Shown: positions 11,129-21,745, numbered from the stretch's first letter. The stretch is DNA of 64,000 nt from Dromiciops gliroides (GCF_019393635.1 NC_057861.1:193439026-193503025); one strand, 5' to 3'. Program-made: numbers and translations. Notes: a model not told the origin generated them from the letters alone.

Positions 11129-12043
11129 GAAATAATCGGGTGTTTTGGGGGACTCAGAAACCCCTCCACACACACACACAGGAACTCTGGCTGGTTTTGC
11201 AAGGCCATCCCAGAGTCAGTAGAATTTTAAAGGACATATAGATTGACCTTCCTGACTACCTAAAGGAAGTTAACTCACCTAGAACACCCTCAAGTCATGC
11301 CAATCAATGGACTTGAACGTTACTGGACAATTAGCTTGGATCAATGTGCAGTTACCCACCTCTACCTGAGAGAGGATAAAAACCCTTGGAGAGGGAGGTC
11401 TCTCCCTTCTCTCTCTCATGCTGCCCTCTGCCTCTCCCTCTCTATCCTAGGTATTGTTAAGGGTTAAAATTCTAGCTAGTCTGTCTAAAATATCTAATGA
11501 GTGGTCGCCAATAAATTATAAGCTTCAGCAAGAGTTAGACTTTTAAGCATTTATTAAGGAGAATAAGAATTTGATAAAGAGAGAGAGAAAGGCCTAGATT
11601 CCTATCTATTAAAGGGAGAGCGCATTTCTAGCTCCCTTCTCTGCCAGAGTCCAGAGGAAAGAGCCTGAGACCGAGCGCCAGTCTCTTCCTTCCTCCTCCC
11701 ACTAGCCCGCGTCACTTCCTGACTCCCGGTCTTGCCCTCAAAGACCTTCGCTTCATGGGCAGAACTCTTCTACAGTAAGTCTCCAGCAGGTGGCGTCATT
11801 CCAATCGTTACAGTATGTAGGGCTTCTGAACTTTTGGAGCCATGTGCTCTCTCTTTACCATGCTTTAAAATGCTTTACTATGCTTTAAAATGGCTTTAAT
11901 ATGCTTTCAAAAATGCTTAATGCCAAAGATTGGTGCTATGGCTTCTAATTTATAAGTAGCAATATATTAGAAACCTCAGCGAAGTTCCCTAAAACCTAGA
12001 ACAGAGACAGGCACTCCCATAAATTTTCAAACAACACAACACA
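11129..12043 (+). repeat. ERV-type LTR, split by a second solo LTR
   Basis: Same family as the solo LTR at 29499-30040 (which is reversed): both share tgttttgggg, aggaactctggctggttttg, the acacac run, ggaagttaact, gtcaatcaatggacttg and a final ...cacaaca/ccaca. In this copy the part 11455-11812 is a later insertion. The outer ends are approximate and the TG start seems mutated. No virus genes are seen beside it, only LTR sequence. Confidence 0.75.
11455..11812 (-). repeat. Solo LTR nested in another LTR, 4-bp target duplication
   Basis: 358 bp starting TGTTAAGG and ending GTTACA on plus, so the TG...CA ends fit either strand. Flanked by gtat at 11451-11454 and 11813-11816; removing it rejoins the outer LTR, matching the 29499-30040 copy across the break. 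I read it on minus because an AATAAA (11550s) follows a GC-rich promoter-like part with TGACGC. The 4-bp duplication is usual for gammaretrovirus-like ERVs. No internal genes remain. Confidence 0.85.
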
Positions 12044-12110
12044 GACTTATCTTTGGTTTCCTTGCATTATCTACTGTTACCCAGGATTTTTTCTAAGATC
12101 AATTTGCAAG

Positions 12111-12271
12111 TATGAAATAAACTGTTCAACCTCATTGGATTAGGAAGTACCAGAGCTGAGATTTGAACCCAGGTCTCTTGATTTGATATTTGGTACTCTT
12201 TCCATTATACTCAAGTACTTCCTTTAAAATATTAAAACAAAAACAGCAATTATATGACCAAAATTATAAAA
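12111..12271 (+). repeat. Duplicated segment, second copy (partner 8674-8832)
   Basis: 161 bp nearly identical to 8674-8832. It lies between LTR-side sequence and the resumption of RTE at 12272, and includes part of an old MIR-type relic. Confidence 0.9.
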
Positions 12272-13202
12272 CTACCAGATATGGAAAGGGAGTTCTTGGG
12301 AAGAATGGAGATGGAAACAGCAATAGCAATAGTCACTTACTGCTGAAGACTTGTGCATCTCATGACCTCATCACCAACACTGTCTTCCAATTACCTAAAC
12401 ACAGTAAAACTTCATGGATACACCCTCACAGCAAACATTGCCATTCAATAGACTATGTGATTGTAAGAAGAGACAGACAGGATGTGAGAGTGATGAAGGC
12501 AATGTGTGGCACAGAGTGCTGGACTGATCATAGACTTATCCTCTTCAAGTTAAATATATGCATTCAATAAACGTGGCAACCCTAAGGCAAAATGACTACA
12601 ACAGATTCAAGTACTTCTCCAAGCAGGAAGAGTTCCTTGCTAACATGGAAGAAAAGCTGGGTTAACACAGGTTTGGCAACAGTGGAATAGAAAAGGATAT
12701 TTTCAGAAATTTGATGAATAGCATTGCATTTACTCATCTGGGCCAGAACAGTCACAAATATCAGGATTGGTTTGATGAAAATTATGGGGAAATTTAGAAT
12801 CTGCTAAGTGAAAAATGAGAAGTACACAGGGTTTACCAGCAGAATAGTCCATCCATCTGTAAGAAGGAAGTATTGACTCCATCAAAAGTAAAGTACAAAT
12901 GAAGCTTGGAGAGATGCAAGATTCTTGGCTCAGTAAGAAGACAGATGGAATTCAGTTTTATGCTGATAGTAACAATCCAAAGCACTTTTATATACCCTGC
13001 AGGCTATTTATGGGCCAAAGACATATGGTATATCTCAACTACTTAGTGCTGATGGAGCCAAATTGATTAGTGATAAGGGCATGATCCTAGAGAGACGGGC
13101 TGAACATCTCCATAGTATTCTCAACAGACTGCCATCAATCAATGCTGAAGCCACTGACTGTTTACCTCAGGTTGAAGTTAATCTGTCTCTAGACAAATTT
13201 CT
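12272..13202 (+). mobile_element. RTE LINE, piece 2 (end of endonuclease, linker)
   Basis: Continues the RTE endonuclease after the interruption: GVLGKNGDGNSNSNSHLLLK, HSIDYVIVRRDRQDVRVMKA, ECWTDHRLILFKLN (the conserved SDHR-like catalytic end, here TDHR). The open stretch runs about 12190-12570 and then breaks. Piece 2 ends at the target copy 13185-13202 of the HAL1-like insertion. Confidence 0.85.
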
Positions 13203-13229
13203 TTTTTTTTTCATTTGTTTTTTATTCAA

Positions 13230-13345
13230 TTTATTTATTCATTCATTCATTTGTTCATTCATCCATCCATCCATCCATCATCCATCCATTCATTTACTTA
13301 TTTGTTTATCTATCTATCTATCTATTTATTTATTTTGCAACACAC
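13230..13345. repeat. Tetranucleotide-rich tail (CATT, CATC, TATC)
   Basis: Successive cattcatt, catccatc and tatctatc runs followed by ttatttatttat. It sits at the 3' end of the HAL1-like element and probably grew from its A tail. Confidence 0.85.
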
Positions 13346-14060
13346 ATTTATTTTATTTTTTCCAGTTATGTATAAGGGTAGTTTTCAACATTCATTTTCA
13401 TAAGATTTAGAGTTCCAAATTTTTCTCCCTCCCTCTCTTTCCTGCCCCCTCCACAAGACAGCAACCAGATTATATATGTACAATCCACAAGTGCTCTTTT
13501 TATCAGTTCTTTCTATGGGGGTGGATAGTATGCTTCATCATTAGTCACTTGGAATTGTCTTGGATCATTGTATTGCTGAGAGTAGTTAAGTCATTCACAA
13601 CTGCTCATTGAACAATACTGGTGTCACTATGTACAATGTCCTCCCAGTTCTGCTCACTTCACTATACATCAGTTCATATGAATCTTTCCAGATTTTTCTG
13701 GGATCATCCTGTTTGTCATTTCCTTTAACACAATACCATTCCACTACAATCATATACCACAGATTCTTCAGTCATTCCTCAATTGATGGACATTCCCTTA
13801 ATTCCCAATTCTTAGCCACCACAAAGAGTTGCTATAAATATTTTTTTGTACAATTTCCCCCTTTTTTCTTTTTCATCATTACTATTGTTAACTGTTTCCC
13901 TCCATCCTATTCCCTTCCCCATGATATTTACTCTATTATCCATCTTCTTTCATCTTATCCCTCTTCAAAAGAGATTTGCTTCTATCTGTCCCCTCCCCCA
14001 ATCTGTCCTCCCTTCTTTTGCCCCTTTCTCTTTATCCCCTTCCCCTCTTGTTTGCCTGCA

Positions 14061-14298
14061 GGGTTAAATAGATTACTCCACCCAATTGAGTGTGTTTGTT
14101 ATTCCATCTTTGAGCCAATTCTGATGAGATTGAGGTCTTTGAGCCAATTCTAATGAGTGTTAGGCTCATTTACTGCCCAGATTAAATAGATTACTCCACC
14201 CAGTTGTGTGTGTGTGTTAATTCTTCCTTGAGGCAATTCTGATGAGTTTAAGGTCTTTGAGCCTTTTCTGATGAGTGTAAAATTTATTTACTGCCCTG
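14061..14298. repeat. Two-copy tandem repeat, 118-bp unit, in HAL1-like 3' region
   Basis: Copies at about 14061-14178 and 14180-14298, each with ttaaatagattactccaccc, ttgag(c/g)caattctgatgag, ggtctttgagcc and tttactgccc. They differ by many substitutions, so the duplication is likely older than this insertion. Confidence 0.8.
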
Positions 14299-14438
14299 CT
14301 CCTCCCCATCTCTTCCCCCACTCCATAAGCCCTTTCCTGTTTCTTTCATGTAGGATTTCACCCCATGCTACCTCTGCCCTTCCCCCTCCCCCAGTGCATT
14401 CCCCTCACCCCTCAATTTAACCCTAAAGATGTCATCAT

Positions 14439-14560
14439 GGGGCAGCTAGGTGACACAGTGGACAAAGCATCCACCCTGGGGGATCCCAGCCAAAACCTGG
14501 CCTCAGACACAAGTCAGTCACCCACTGCATGACCCCAGGTATGTCCCCCAACTCCAGTTT
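14439..14560 (+). repeat. Diverged tRNA-derived SINE
   Basis: ggggcagctaggtgacacag head and gtctcagacac-like body, with accumulated changes and a weak tail; nested in the HAL1-like element. Confidence 0.7.
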
Positions 14561-14652
14561 TTTATGATTCTCTAGGGTCTTATATTGGAAAGTCAAATTT
14601 GCCATTTAGTTCAGGTCTTTTCATCACAAGTATCTGAAAGTCCTCTTTTTCA

Positions 14653-15533
14653 TTAAAGTCCCATTTTTTTCTCTGAAAGATTATTCTGTTTTGCTGGGTA
14701 GGTGATTCTTGGTTGTAATCCCAATTCCTTTGCCCTCTGGAATATCATATTCCATGCCCTCTGGTCCTTGAATGTGGAAGCTGCTAGATCTTGTGCTATC
14801 CTGACTGGGGCTCCACAGTACTTGAATTCTTTCTTTTTGGCAGCTTGCAATATTTTCTCCTTGACCTGAGAGCTCTGGAATTTGGCTATAATATTCCTAG
14901 GAGTTTTTCTTTTGGGATCTCTTTCTGGAGGTGATTGGTGGATTCTTTCAATTTCTATTTTAACTTCTGTTTCTAGAACATCAGGGCAATTGTCCCTGAC
15001 AGTTTCTTGAAAGATGATGTCTAAGCTCTTTCCTTGATCATGGTTTTCAGGTAGCCCAATAATTTTCATATTATCTCTCCTGGACCTATTTTCCAGGTCA
15101 GCAGTTTTTCCCAGAAGATATTTCACATTGCCCTCTATTTTTTTATTCATTTGGATTCACTTTATTGTGTCTTGGTTTCTCATAAAGTCATTAGCTTTTA
15201 TTTGTTCTATCCTAATTCTTAAGCAATGATTTTCTTCAGACAGTTTATGTACCTCCTTTTCCATTTGGCCAATTGGCTTTTCAAGCTGTTGACTTTTTTC
15301 TCATGTCTTTCCTGCATTACCCTAATTTCTCTTTCCAATTTTTCTTCTACCTCTCTAACTTTATCTTCAAAGTCCTTTTTGAGTGTTTCTATGGCCTGAG
15401 ACCAATTCATATTTTTCTTGGAAGCTTTAGATACAGGGGCCCTGACACTGACATCTTCCTCTGAAGGTGCACCTCGATTTTCCTTGTCAATAAAGAAACT
15501 TTCTATGGTCCTCACCTTTCTTTTACTTGCCTT
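14653..15533 (-). pseudogene. L1/HAL1 ORF1p pseudogene
   Basis: Relic of the L1 ORF1 RNA-binding chaperone. The first half holds a charged coiled coil (EDKVREVEEKLEREIRVMQE), the second the RRM/C-terminal part (DLENRSRRDNMKIIGLPE; later IIAKFQSSQVKEKIL). Three faults are visible: the expected start codon reads AAG at 15531-15533 (inferred from the in-frame A-S-K-R-K that follows), a frameshift lies near 15285-15292, and a TGA interrupts the second frame at 15157-15159 where tryptophan would fit. About 290 codons overall, close to normal ORF1 size. It lacks obvious length loss but cannot make the protein. Confidence 0.88.
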
Positions 15534-16205
15534 TTAGCTCCTTAAAGTGGGGCACTGTTTCCAGGCTGCAGTATCCCAAGCTTCAGAAGGTCCCGAGTGG
15601 TATGTTTAAAGGAGGAGCAGGTTCTTCACTTACCTGGCCTGTTCCTTGGTCTGTAGATGACCCCAGATGAACTTGATAATCAACCAGTTTTGTGTGTTGT
15701 GGTTGTCAGCTCCAACGAGCCTGTGCCCCTCCCTCACCTGGGCCACCACCACTTGAGCCTACCTCCTGGTTCCCAGCAGGGGTGAAAAACCCAAGTTCTT
15801 CCTCAGCACCAACATAGGCCCCTATAATCTCCCCCCTGCCAAGGGCTCAGCCCTCTCACCAGACTGTGATCTTAGTTCCAGATGACACTGGTGTTTCAGC
15901 TGATTCAGAGGTTCTGGGGGTCTCTTTCTCTGGCAAGGCCTTCCTGGGACTGAATCTGTATCAGGGTGACTGTGGGTTTGGGCTCCCTTCCTGTCTCAGC
16001 AAAGCACCGCCTTCCTTCTGACCTTCTAAGCTGTTCTTAGTTAGAAGATGATTTCAGCACATTCTTCTGTGGGTTTTGCTGCTCCAGGCATTGTTGTATG
16101 GCATTATTTGGAAGTTTTTTTGAGTGATTGTGTCATGAGTTTGAGAGCTCACTGGCTTTCCTCTGCCATCTTGGCTCTGACCCAGAAGTCTCTAGACAAA
16201 TTTCT

Positions 16206-17675
16206 AACTGAAGAAGAGGTTTTGAATGCCATTAGGCTCCTCTCCTGTGGCAAAGCACCTGGTTCTGATTCTATTCCAGCTGAGATTTACAAGGTGGGGG
16301 TTCATTGCTCATACAAAAGCTAACTGAAATTTTCTGGGTTGTACAGCAAGAGGAAATTATCCCCCAGGATTTGAAGGGTGCCTCCATTGTCCATCTTTAT
16401 AGAGGTAAACAAAATAGATTGTCCCATGATAATCACAAGGTGGTCTCTCTCTTGGTCATTGCTGGAAAGATTCTTGCCAGAATCCTTCTTAAGGCTGATC
16501 CTTTGCTTGGAATTGATCATCTACCTGAGTGAGATCCAGTGTGGCTTCAGAAAGGGCTGAGAAATGGCTAATATGATTTTTGCTCCCCAACAACTGCAGG
16601 AGAAATGCCAGGAGCAGAATAGAGGTCTGTATACAATGATTGTAGATCTGAGAAAGGCCTTTGATACTGTCATTTGTGAGAGCTTATGGAAAATTATGTC
16701 AAAATTTCATTGCCCAGAGATGTTCATCAGTATGGTATGTCAGTTTCATGATGGCATGCTTGTCCAGGTTCTGGATAATGGATCATGCTCTTACACTTTG
16801 CCAGTCACCTATGTAGTGAAACAAGCCTGTGTGCTTGCTCCCATGCTTTTAGCATGATGTTTTCAGCCATGATGTCAAGCAACTTCAATGTGAACAAACA
16901 TGGCATCAAGGTCAGCTACTGCACTGATGGCAAACTTTTCAACTTGACATGGTTACAATCCAAGAATAAAGTGGAAGAGATGTTGGTACGTGATTTCATG
17001 TTTGCAGGTGATTGTGCAGTCAACGCAGCCTCTGAAGCTAAGATCCAACAAAGTATGTATCAATTCTCTTCTGCTTGTGTTAATTTTGGCCTAACACCAA
17101 GAAAACTCAGGTACTTCATCAGCCAGCACCACACCATCCATACATGGAACCATTGGTGAAGTTTTGAATAAATTTACTATGAATAAATTTACTTATCCTG
17201 GCAGTATACTTTTCAGGGATGTATATATTGATAATGAGGTTGACATATGCATTGCCAGACCTAGCTTAGTGTTTGGGATACTCTCAAGCAAAGTTTGGGA
17301 GAAAAGAGGTAGTAGACTGACTACCAAACTTAAGGTCTACAGAGCCATTGTGCTGATCTCATTGTGTATGCTTGTGAAACCTGAACAGTATACAAGTGCC
17401 ATGTCAGAAAACTGAGCCACTTCCATTTGGTCTTAGGAAGATTATAACGATCACATGGCAGGATAAGTTACCAGACACTGAGGCCCTTTCTCAAGCTAAA
17501 GGGCAAAGCAATAAAACTCTACTGCAGAGAGTCAAACTTTGATGGGCTGACTACATTGTTAAAATGCTTGCCTGAAAAAGCTATTTTATGGAGAACTCAC
17601 ACAGGCCAAGTGCTCATGTAGTGGTCAGAAAGTGATACAAGGACACTCTCAAGGTCTTTCTTAAGAACTTTGGAA
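16206..17675 (+). mobile_element. RTE LINE, piece 3 (reverse transcriptase), degraded
   Basis: Continues RTE after the HAL1-like insert. Recognisable reverse transcriptase blocks: LLSCGKAPGSDSIPAEIYK, LKGASIVHLYRGKQNRLS, QCGFRKG, TMIVDLRKAFDTVICESLWK and, later, FAGDCAV where FADD is expected (second catalytic position changed to G, at about 17002-17013). Several frameshifts and stops separate them. It ends at the target copy 17666-17675 of the next L1. Confidence 0.88.
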
Positions 17676-18330
17676 CTGACTGTGTATACCCTTTGATCCA
17701 GCAATATTACTGCTAGGTTTATATCCCAAAGAGATCCTCCCCCCCAAAAAAAGAAAAGAACCTATTTGTACAAAAAATATTTATAGCCGCTCTTTTTGTG
17801 GTGGCTAAGAATTGGAAATCAAAGGAATGCCCATCTATTGGGAACGGCTAAACAAGCTGTGGTATATGATGGTGATAGAACATTATTGTGCTATAAGAAG
17901 CGACAAGCAGGATGATTTCAGAAAAGCCTGGAAATTCTTGTATGAACTGATGTATGGTGAAGTGAGCAGAACCAGGAGAATGTTGTGCACAGTGACAGTA
18001 ATATTGTTTGATGAAGAGCTGTGAATGACAACTATTCTCAGCAATACAATGATTTAAGACAATCCCAACGGACTAATGATAAAGCATACTATTCATCTCC
18101 AAAGAAATATTGATATTGATTGAATGCAGACTTAAGCATGCTATTTTTTACTTTCTTTCATTTTTTCTTTTATTCAAGTTTTCTTATGCAAAATGACTAA
18201 TATGGTAATGTTTTACATAATTGCATATGTATAACCTATATCTGATTGCTTACCACTTCAAGGAGGGAAGGAGGGATAGAATTTGAAACTCAAAACTTTA
18301 AATTAAAATGTTTATTTATTTTTTTAAAAA
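17676..18330 (+). mobile_element. 5'-truncated L1 inserted in RTE
   Basis: Last part of L1 ORF2 (KLWYMMVIEHYCAIR, open at about 17812-18024) and 3' UTR. Target duplication aactttggaa at 17666-17675 and 18331-18340. Confidence 0.9.
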
Positions 18331-18340
18331 AACTTTGGAA

Positions 18341-18640
18341 ATGATAACCTGACATGGGAGATGCTGACACAGGACCATCCAGCATGGTGTGTTCTCATCA
18401 GAGAAGGTGTTGTGCTCTATAAGCAAAACAGAATTGAAGTAGGTCAAAAGAAATGCAAGATGCACAAATATAGATAATTCACTCCAAGTGTTTTCATGGA
18501 TTATTTGTGCCCAACCTGTGGTAGAGCATTCTGAGTTCATATTGGTCTGATCAGCTACAGTTGGACACACTGCAACTTGACTCTAACTTGGTGATGTCAT
18601 TTTGGTCCTCTTTAAGAATGAAGGACAACAACCAACCAGC
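18341..18640 (+). mobile_element. RTE LINE, piece 4 (C-terminus and 3' end)
   Basis: Carries the RTE end: a stretch with RKCKMHKYR-like residues and, at about 18505-18560, a finger-like CPTCGRAF ... HIGLIS ... H interrupted by TGA. It finishes aatgaaggacaacaaccaac near 18640, the RTE-type 3' end that MAR1-like SINEs share. Confidence 0.85.
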
Positions 18641-19305
18641 TTCTTTTGTTATTTTTTTCTTGAGGGTTATTAATTATTCACCATTGTCCACCAGTGTATA
18701 TCCTTAAGCCTCAGAATTTCACTTTCTGGGCACAAAAACTTTTAACTTAAATCTAATTTAAACTGATGACCACTTGAACCACCTTTCTCAGGCTTGTGTT
18801 CTAGAAGTGGCAGTAGCTATTGTATGACATCAGGAGATAATGCCTAGTTCTAATACAAATCGGCAATCTTGGTATCTGCTATATAAAATATATAATGTAC
18901 AGATCATGCAATTATAGTTGAAAGGGAACTTAGAAGTAATCAGGTCCTATGAATTAATTTTACAGATGAGAAAACTGATACACGAAATGGTCATATAACT
19001 TACCCAGGGTGACACACTAATGTATTTGAAGTAGTAGTCAAACCTGGGTTTTCCTTACTCTAAATATAGTGCTCTGAGTATAAAACCATGATGCCTTGAA
19101 GCTCCTACTTTGGCATTTGGGGACCTTTTTCTCAAGGTGATCTTAAATTTTCTCTGTTTGCACTTTTTTTGTTCTTTTTTAAAAAATGCGTTTGCACTTT
19201 TATTAATGTAAAAATTGGCCTATTTAAAACATCCTACTTCCTGCTGAACTTGTGCTACCCTATTCATGTGATGTCTCCCCCCCACCCCCTTCTTTCTTTA
19301 TTAAT
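18641..19305. other. Unclassified, with MIR-type relic
   Basis: 18880-19100 reads as a reverse MIR-like relic (cagatgagaaaactga, tacccagggtgacacac, aacctgggttttcc). The rest has no recognised feature. Confidence 0.45.
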
Positions 19306-19575
19306 GGGTCAGCTAGGTGGTGTGAACAGAGTGCTGGACCTGGAGTTATAAAGACTCATCTTCCTGAATTCAAATCTGACCTCAGATACCTATTAACTGT
19401 GTGACCCTGGGCAAGTCACCTAATCCTCTTTGCCTCAGTTTCCTCATTTGTAAAATGAGCTGGAGAAGGAAATGGCAAACCCCTCCAGGAGTGCACTGTA
19501 GTTTCTTTGCTAAGAAAACGCCAAATAAGGCCACAAAGACTCAGACATGACTGAAAAATGACCAAACAACAATAA
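19306..19575 (+). repeat. MAR1-like SINE
   Basis: Full order from gggtcagctaggtggtg through ggagaaggaaatggcaaacc and gaaaacgccaaataagg to gacatgactgaaaaatgacc and aacaacaata. Target copies around tttctttattaat and tttctcattaat. Confidence 0.88.
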
Positions 19576-19672
19576 ATTTCTCATTAATAGCATCTTTAAG
19601 TTTGGTTCTATGAAGTCCATTATTTCAAAAATAATACAAAGAAGATGCAGTTTTTGTTTGATTAAAAGTTTA

Positions 19673-19817
19673 TGGGGCAGCTAGGTGGCGCAGTGGATAG
19701 AGCACCGGCCCTGGATTCAGGAGGACCTGAGTTCAAATCCGGCCTAAGACACTTAACACTTACTAGCTGTGTGACCCTGGGCAAGTCACTTAACCCCAAT
19801 TGCCTCATCAAAAAAAA
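19673..19817 (+). repeat. Short tRNA-derived SINE (first of a pair)
   Basis: Close to consensus. Target duplication aaaagttta at 19664-19672 and 19818-19826. Confidence 0.92.
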
Positions 19818-19830
19818 AAAAGTTTACCAG

Positions 19831-19975
19831 GGGGCAGCTAGGTGGCACAGTGGATAGAGAACCAACCCTGGATTCAGAAGGACCTGAGTTCAAATCCAGC
19901 CTCAGACACTTGACACTAGCTGTGTGACCCTGGGCAAGTCACTTAACCCTCATTGCCCTGCCCCCCCCCCACAAA
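19831..19975 (+). repeat. Short tRNA-derived SINE (second of a pair)
   Basis: Inserted just after the first copy. Its own target duplication agtttaccag lies at 19821-19830 and 19976-19985 and reuses part of the first target copy. Confidence 0.92.
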
Positions 19976-19985
19976 AGTTTACCAG

Positions 19986-20670
19986 ACACTAGATACTATG
20001 TAGAATGAAGGAGTTGGTATTTTCACCCTGTCAAAAATCAGAGATGCTCTAAATATGAAAGTAAACACTGCAGCAACAATGCTGCAAGTATCAAAGTAAC
20101 AGAAATACCATTGCAAACAAAAGTACAAAAATAGATGATTTTTTATTCCATATTTGACTAAATTGCTGCCATTGTAGCAGATCTCACTTTTGTTAGGTTT
20201 CTTTGCTGGTATTCTTCTGGGACTATAGTCATTGCCACAGAAATATTAAAAAGGCCCATATGTTCATTGCTATCCAGACTGCAACAGTTTCAAAATATTT
20301 CCCACTGACTACTGCTTATTTCACATCAAAAAGAAAACAGCCCACTTTGTAGTTAATCCCCCCTGGAAACCTTGGTAATTTAATTAGAAGCTGCTCTTGA
20401 AGCTCTAAGCATTCCATCTTTCATAAAGACAATTTTGAAAATGAACACCAAAGGACCAGGGGAGAGGAGGGAAAGACAAACAGTTTATTTTTAGCAGGAA
20501 ATTTCTGGGAAAATATCACAATTTACACGGGCTAATTTGATTTGTATCAATAACTTTACAAGTTTTGAGTAACAAATTATCACTATGACATGGCTTCAAA
20601 TTATGTCAAGGGGTATCAGGTAGTCAGAAATCCCCCAGTCTATTCTAGATCCTCCCCTTATCTTTCTTTC
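19986..20670. other. No recognised feature
   Basis: Single-copy-looking AT-rich sequence without coding signal. Confidence 0.45.
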
Positions 20671-20674
20671 TTTG

Positions 20675-21080
20675 TTTAGATAAAATTTTTATTGATATTT
20701 TCTTTTTCTTACATCACCATAGTGTCCCATGTATCTGTCCTCCTCCTGCTCCCCAAGAACCATCCCATATGACAAATAGTATTTTCTGGAAAAGAAAAAA
20801 ATCAGCACAACTGAATGCATGTCATGTATAACATCTGTGACACTCCCACCTCCACAAAGGGATAGAATGGGGGTGTCTTTTCATATCTCTTCATTTGAAT
20901 CCTGATTTATCTTTATAATTTTGTTACATTTACTTTTGATTTGCAGGTATCATTGTTCTTTATAACATTATAGATGCTGTGTATATTGTTTTCTTGCTTA
21001 CCTTCTTCTGCATCAGTTCATATAGATATTTCCATGATTCTCTGTATTCCCCATGTACATCATTTCTTATGGCTTCAACC
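20675..21080 (-). repeat. Older L1 3' end
   Basis: Reverse-oriented; the sense strand ends ...tgatgtaagaaaaagaaaat then atcaataaaaattttatc, resembling the insertion at 35049-35285 but older. Confidence 0.6.
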
Positions 21081-21239
21081 CTGCTCCCTTCCCCCTACTC
21101 TCCCTTCTTCTAGGTGAGAGGTACTACCCTTTTCTTATGTAGATATTTCATTTGCTGAAAGAAACTGAAAAAGGACATTTATGTGAGAAAAGCAACTTGA
21201 GAAACTTCTCAGATAAATGTACTGAGAAGACCTATTTGA

Positions 21240-21745
21240 ATGCATATCTCAGAGGTGTGGGGACTCCCCGCAATATTGGGGCAAGGAAGGAAACTGGCAG
21301 CCTCCCTCAAAACAGAACAAGATTTATTTTAACAAGAATGAACTTTAAAAAAAAACCAACACAAACAGGATCAGTAGGATCAAGGGAAAGGAAATAAAAT
21401 GGGGAAAGGGAAATTATAATACCTGGAAAAATACCACCGCCCAGGAAACAGCTGAAAATACGCAGCAGAACACCTGTCACTTTCCAGCTTCCACCTAGAA
21501 TGTCCAATTCTCCTCCCCCAAACCTAGAAACACCCCACACAGCCCCAGCCAATGGGATGGCCACTCTGACAGTCACATGACTGCCCTCACTAGGCTTCCA
21601 ATCATTATAATTTTGCCAGGCCCATGTAGGAGTTGTGATGACGTGAAGTGCCAGAGCCCTGGCAATGGCTACAACCAATGGGTGGAGCACCATGCGGTTT
21701 GCAGAGCCCCAGGCCAGTGCGTGCTGAGGCATAAAAACTTCAAAT
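21240..21745 (-). repeat. Probable solo LTR or LTR fragment
   Basis: GC-rich island in AT-rich surroundings. On minus it has two CCAAT boxes (CCCATTGGTTGTAGCC, CCCATTGGCTGGGG as inverse CCAAT), CACGTCATCA, an AATAAA near 21320 and an end GGGGAGTCCCCACA with CA. I could not find a target duplication, so the limits and LTR status are inferred. A 141-residue frame over it has no recognised protein. Confidence 0.5.

Larger units (their letters stand above)
13203..16187 (-). mobile_element. HAL1-like (half-L1) retrotransposon with 18-bp target duplication
   Basis: Full-length-looking minus-strand element of about 2.99 kb. It is flanked by gtctctagacaaatttct at 13185-13202 and 16188-16205. Its 5' end reads cttctgggtcagagccaaga then tggcagag, like L1 5' ends with a YY1-type site (CAAGATGG). 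In order it holds a 5' UTR (16187-15534), a damaged ORF1 (15533-14653), a GA-rich region with a SINE and two 118-bp tandem units, a short ORF2-tail/3' UTR part (about 14000-13350), then a tetranucleotide-rich A-tail region (13203-13345). No reverse transcriptase is present. ORF1 without ORF2 is the known HAL1 design; the alternative is an L1 that lost ORF2 by deletion. Confidence 0.8.

Noticed and set aside
13608-14153. 181-residue plus-strand frame
   Set aside because: It is the antisense of the L1-type 3' region in the HAL1-like element.
19673-19817. tRNA gene
   Set aside because: A- and B-box-like motifs belong to the SINE head; no cloverleaf with intact acceptor stem is apparent.
21307-21732. 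141-residue minus-strand frame
   Set aside because: It covers the GC-rich LTR-like region; GC-rich DNA makes chance frames long, and no domain or start context supports it.
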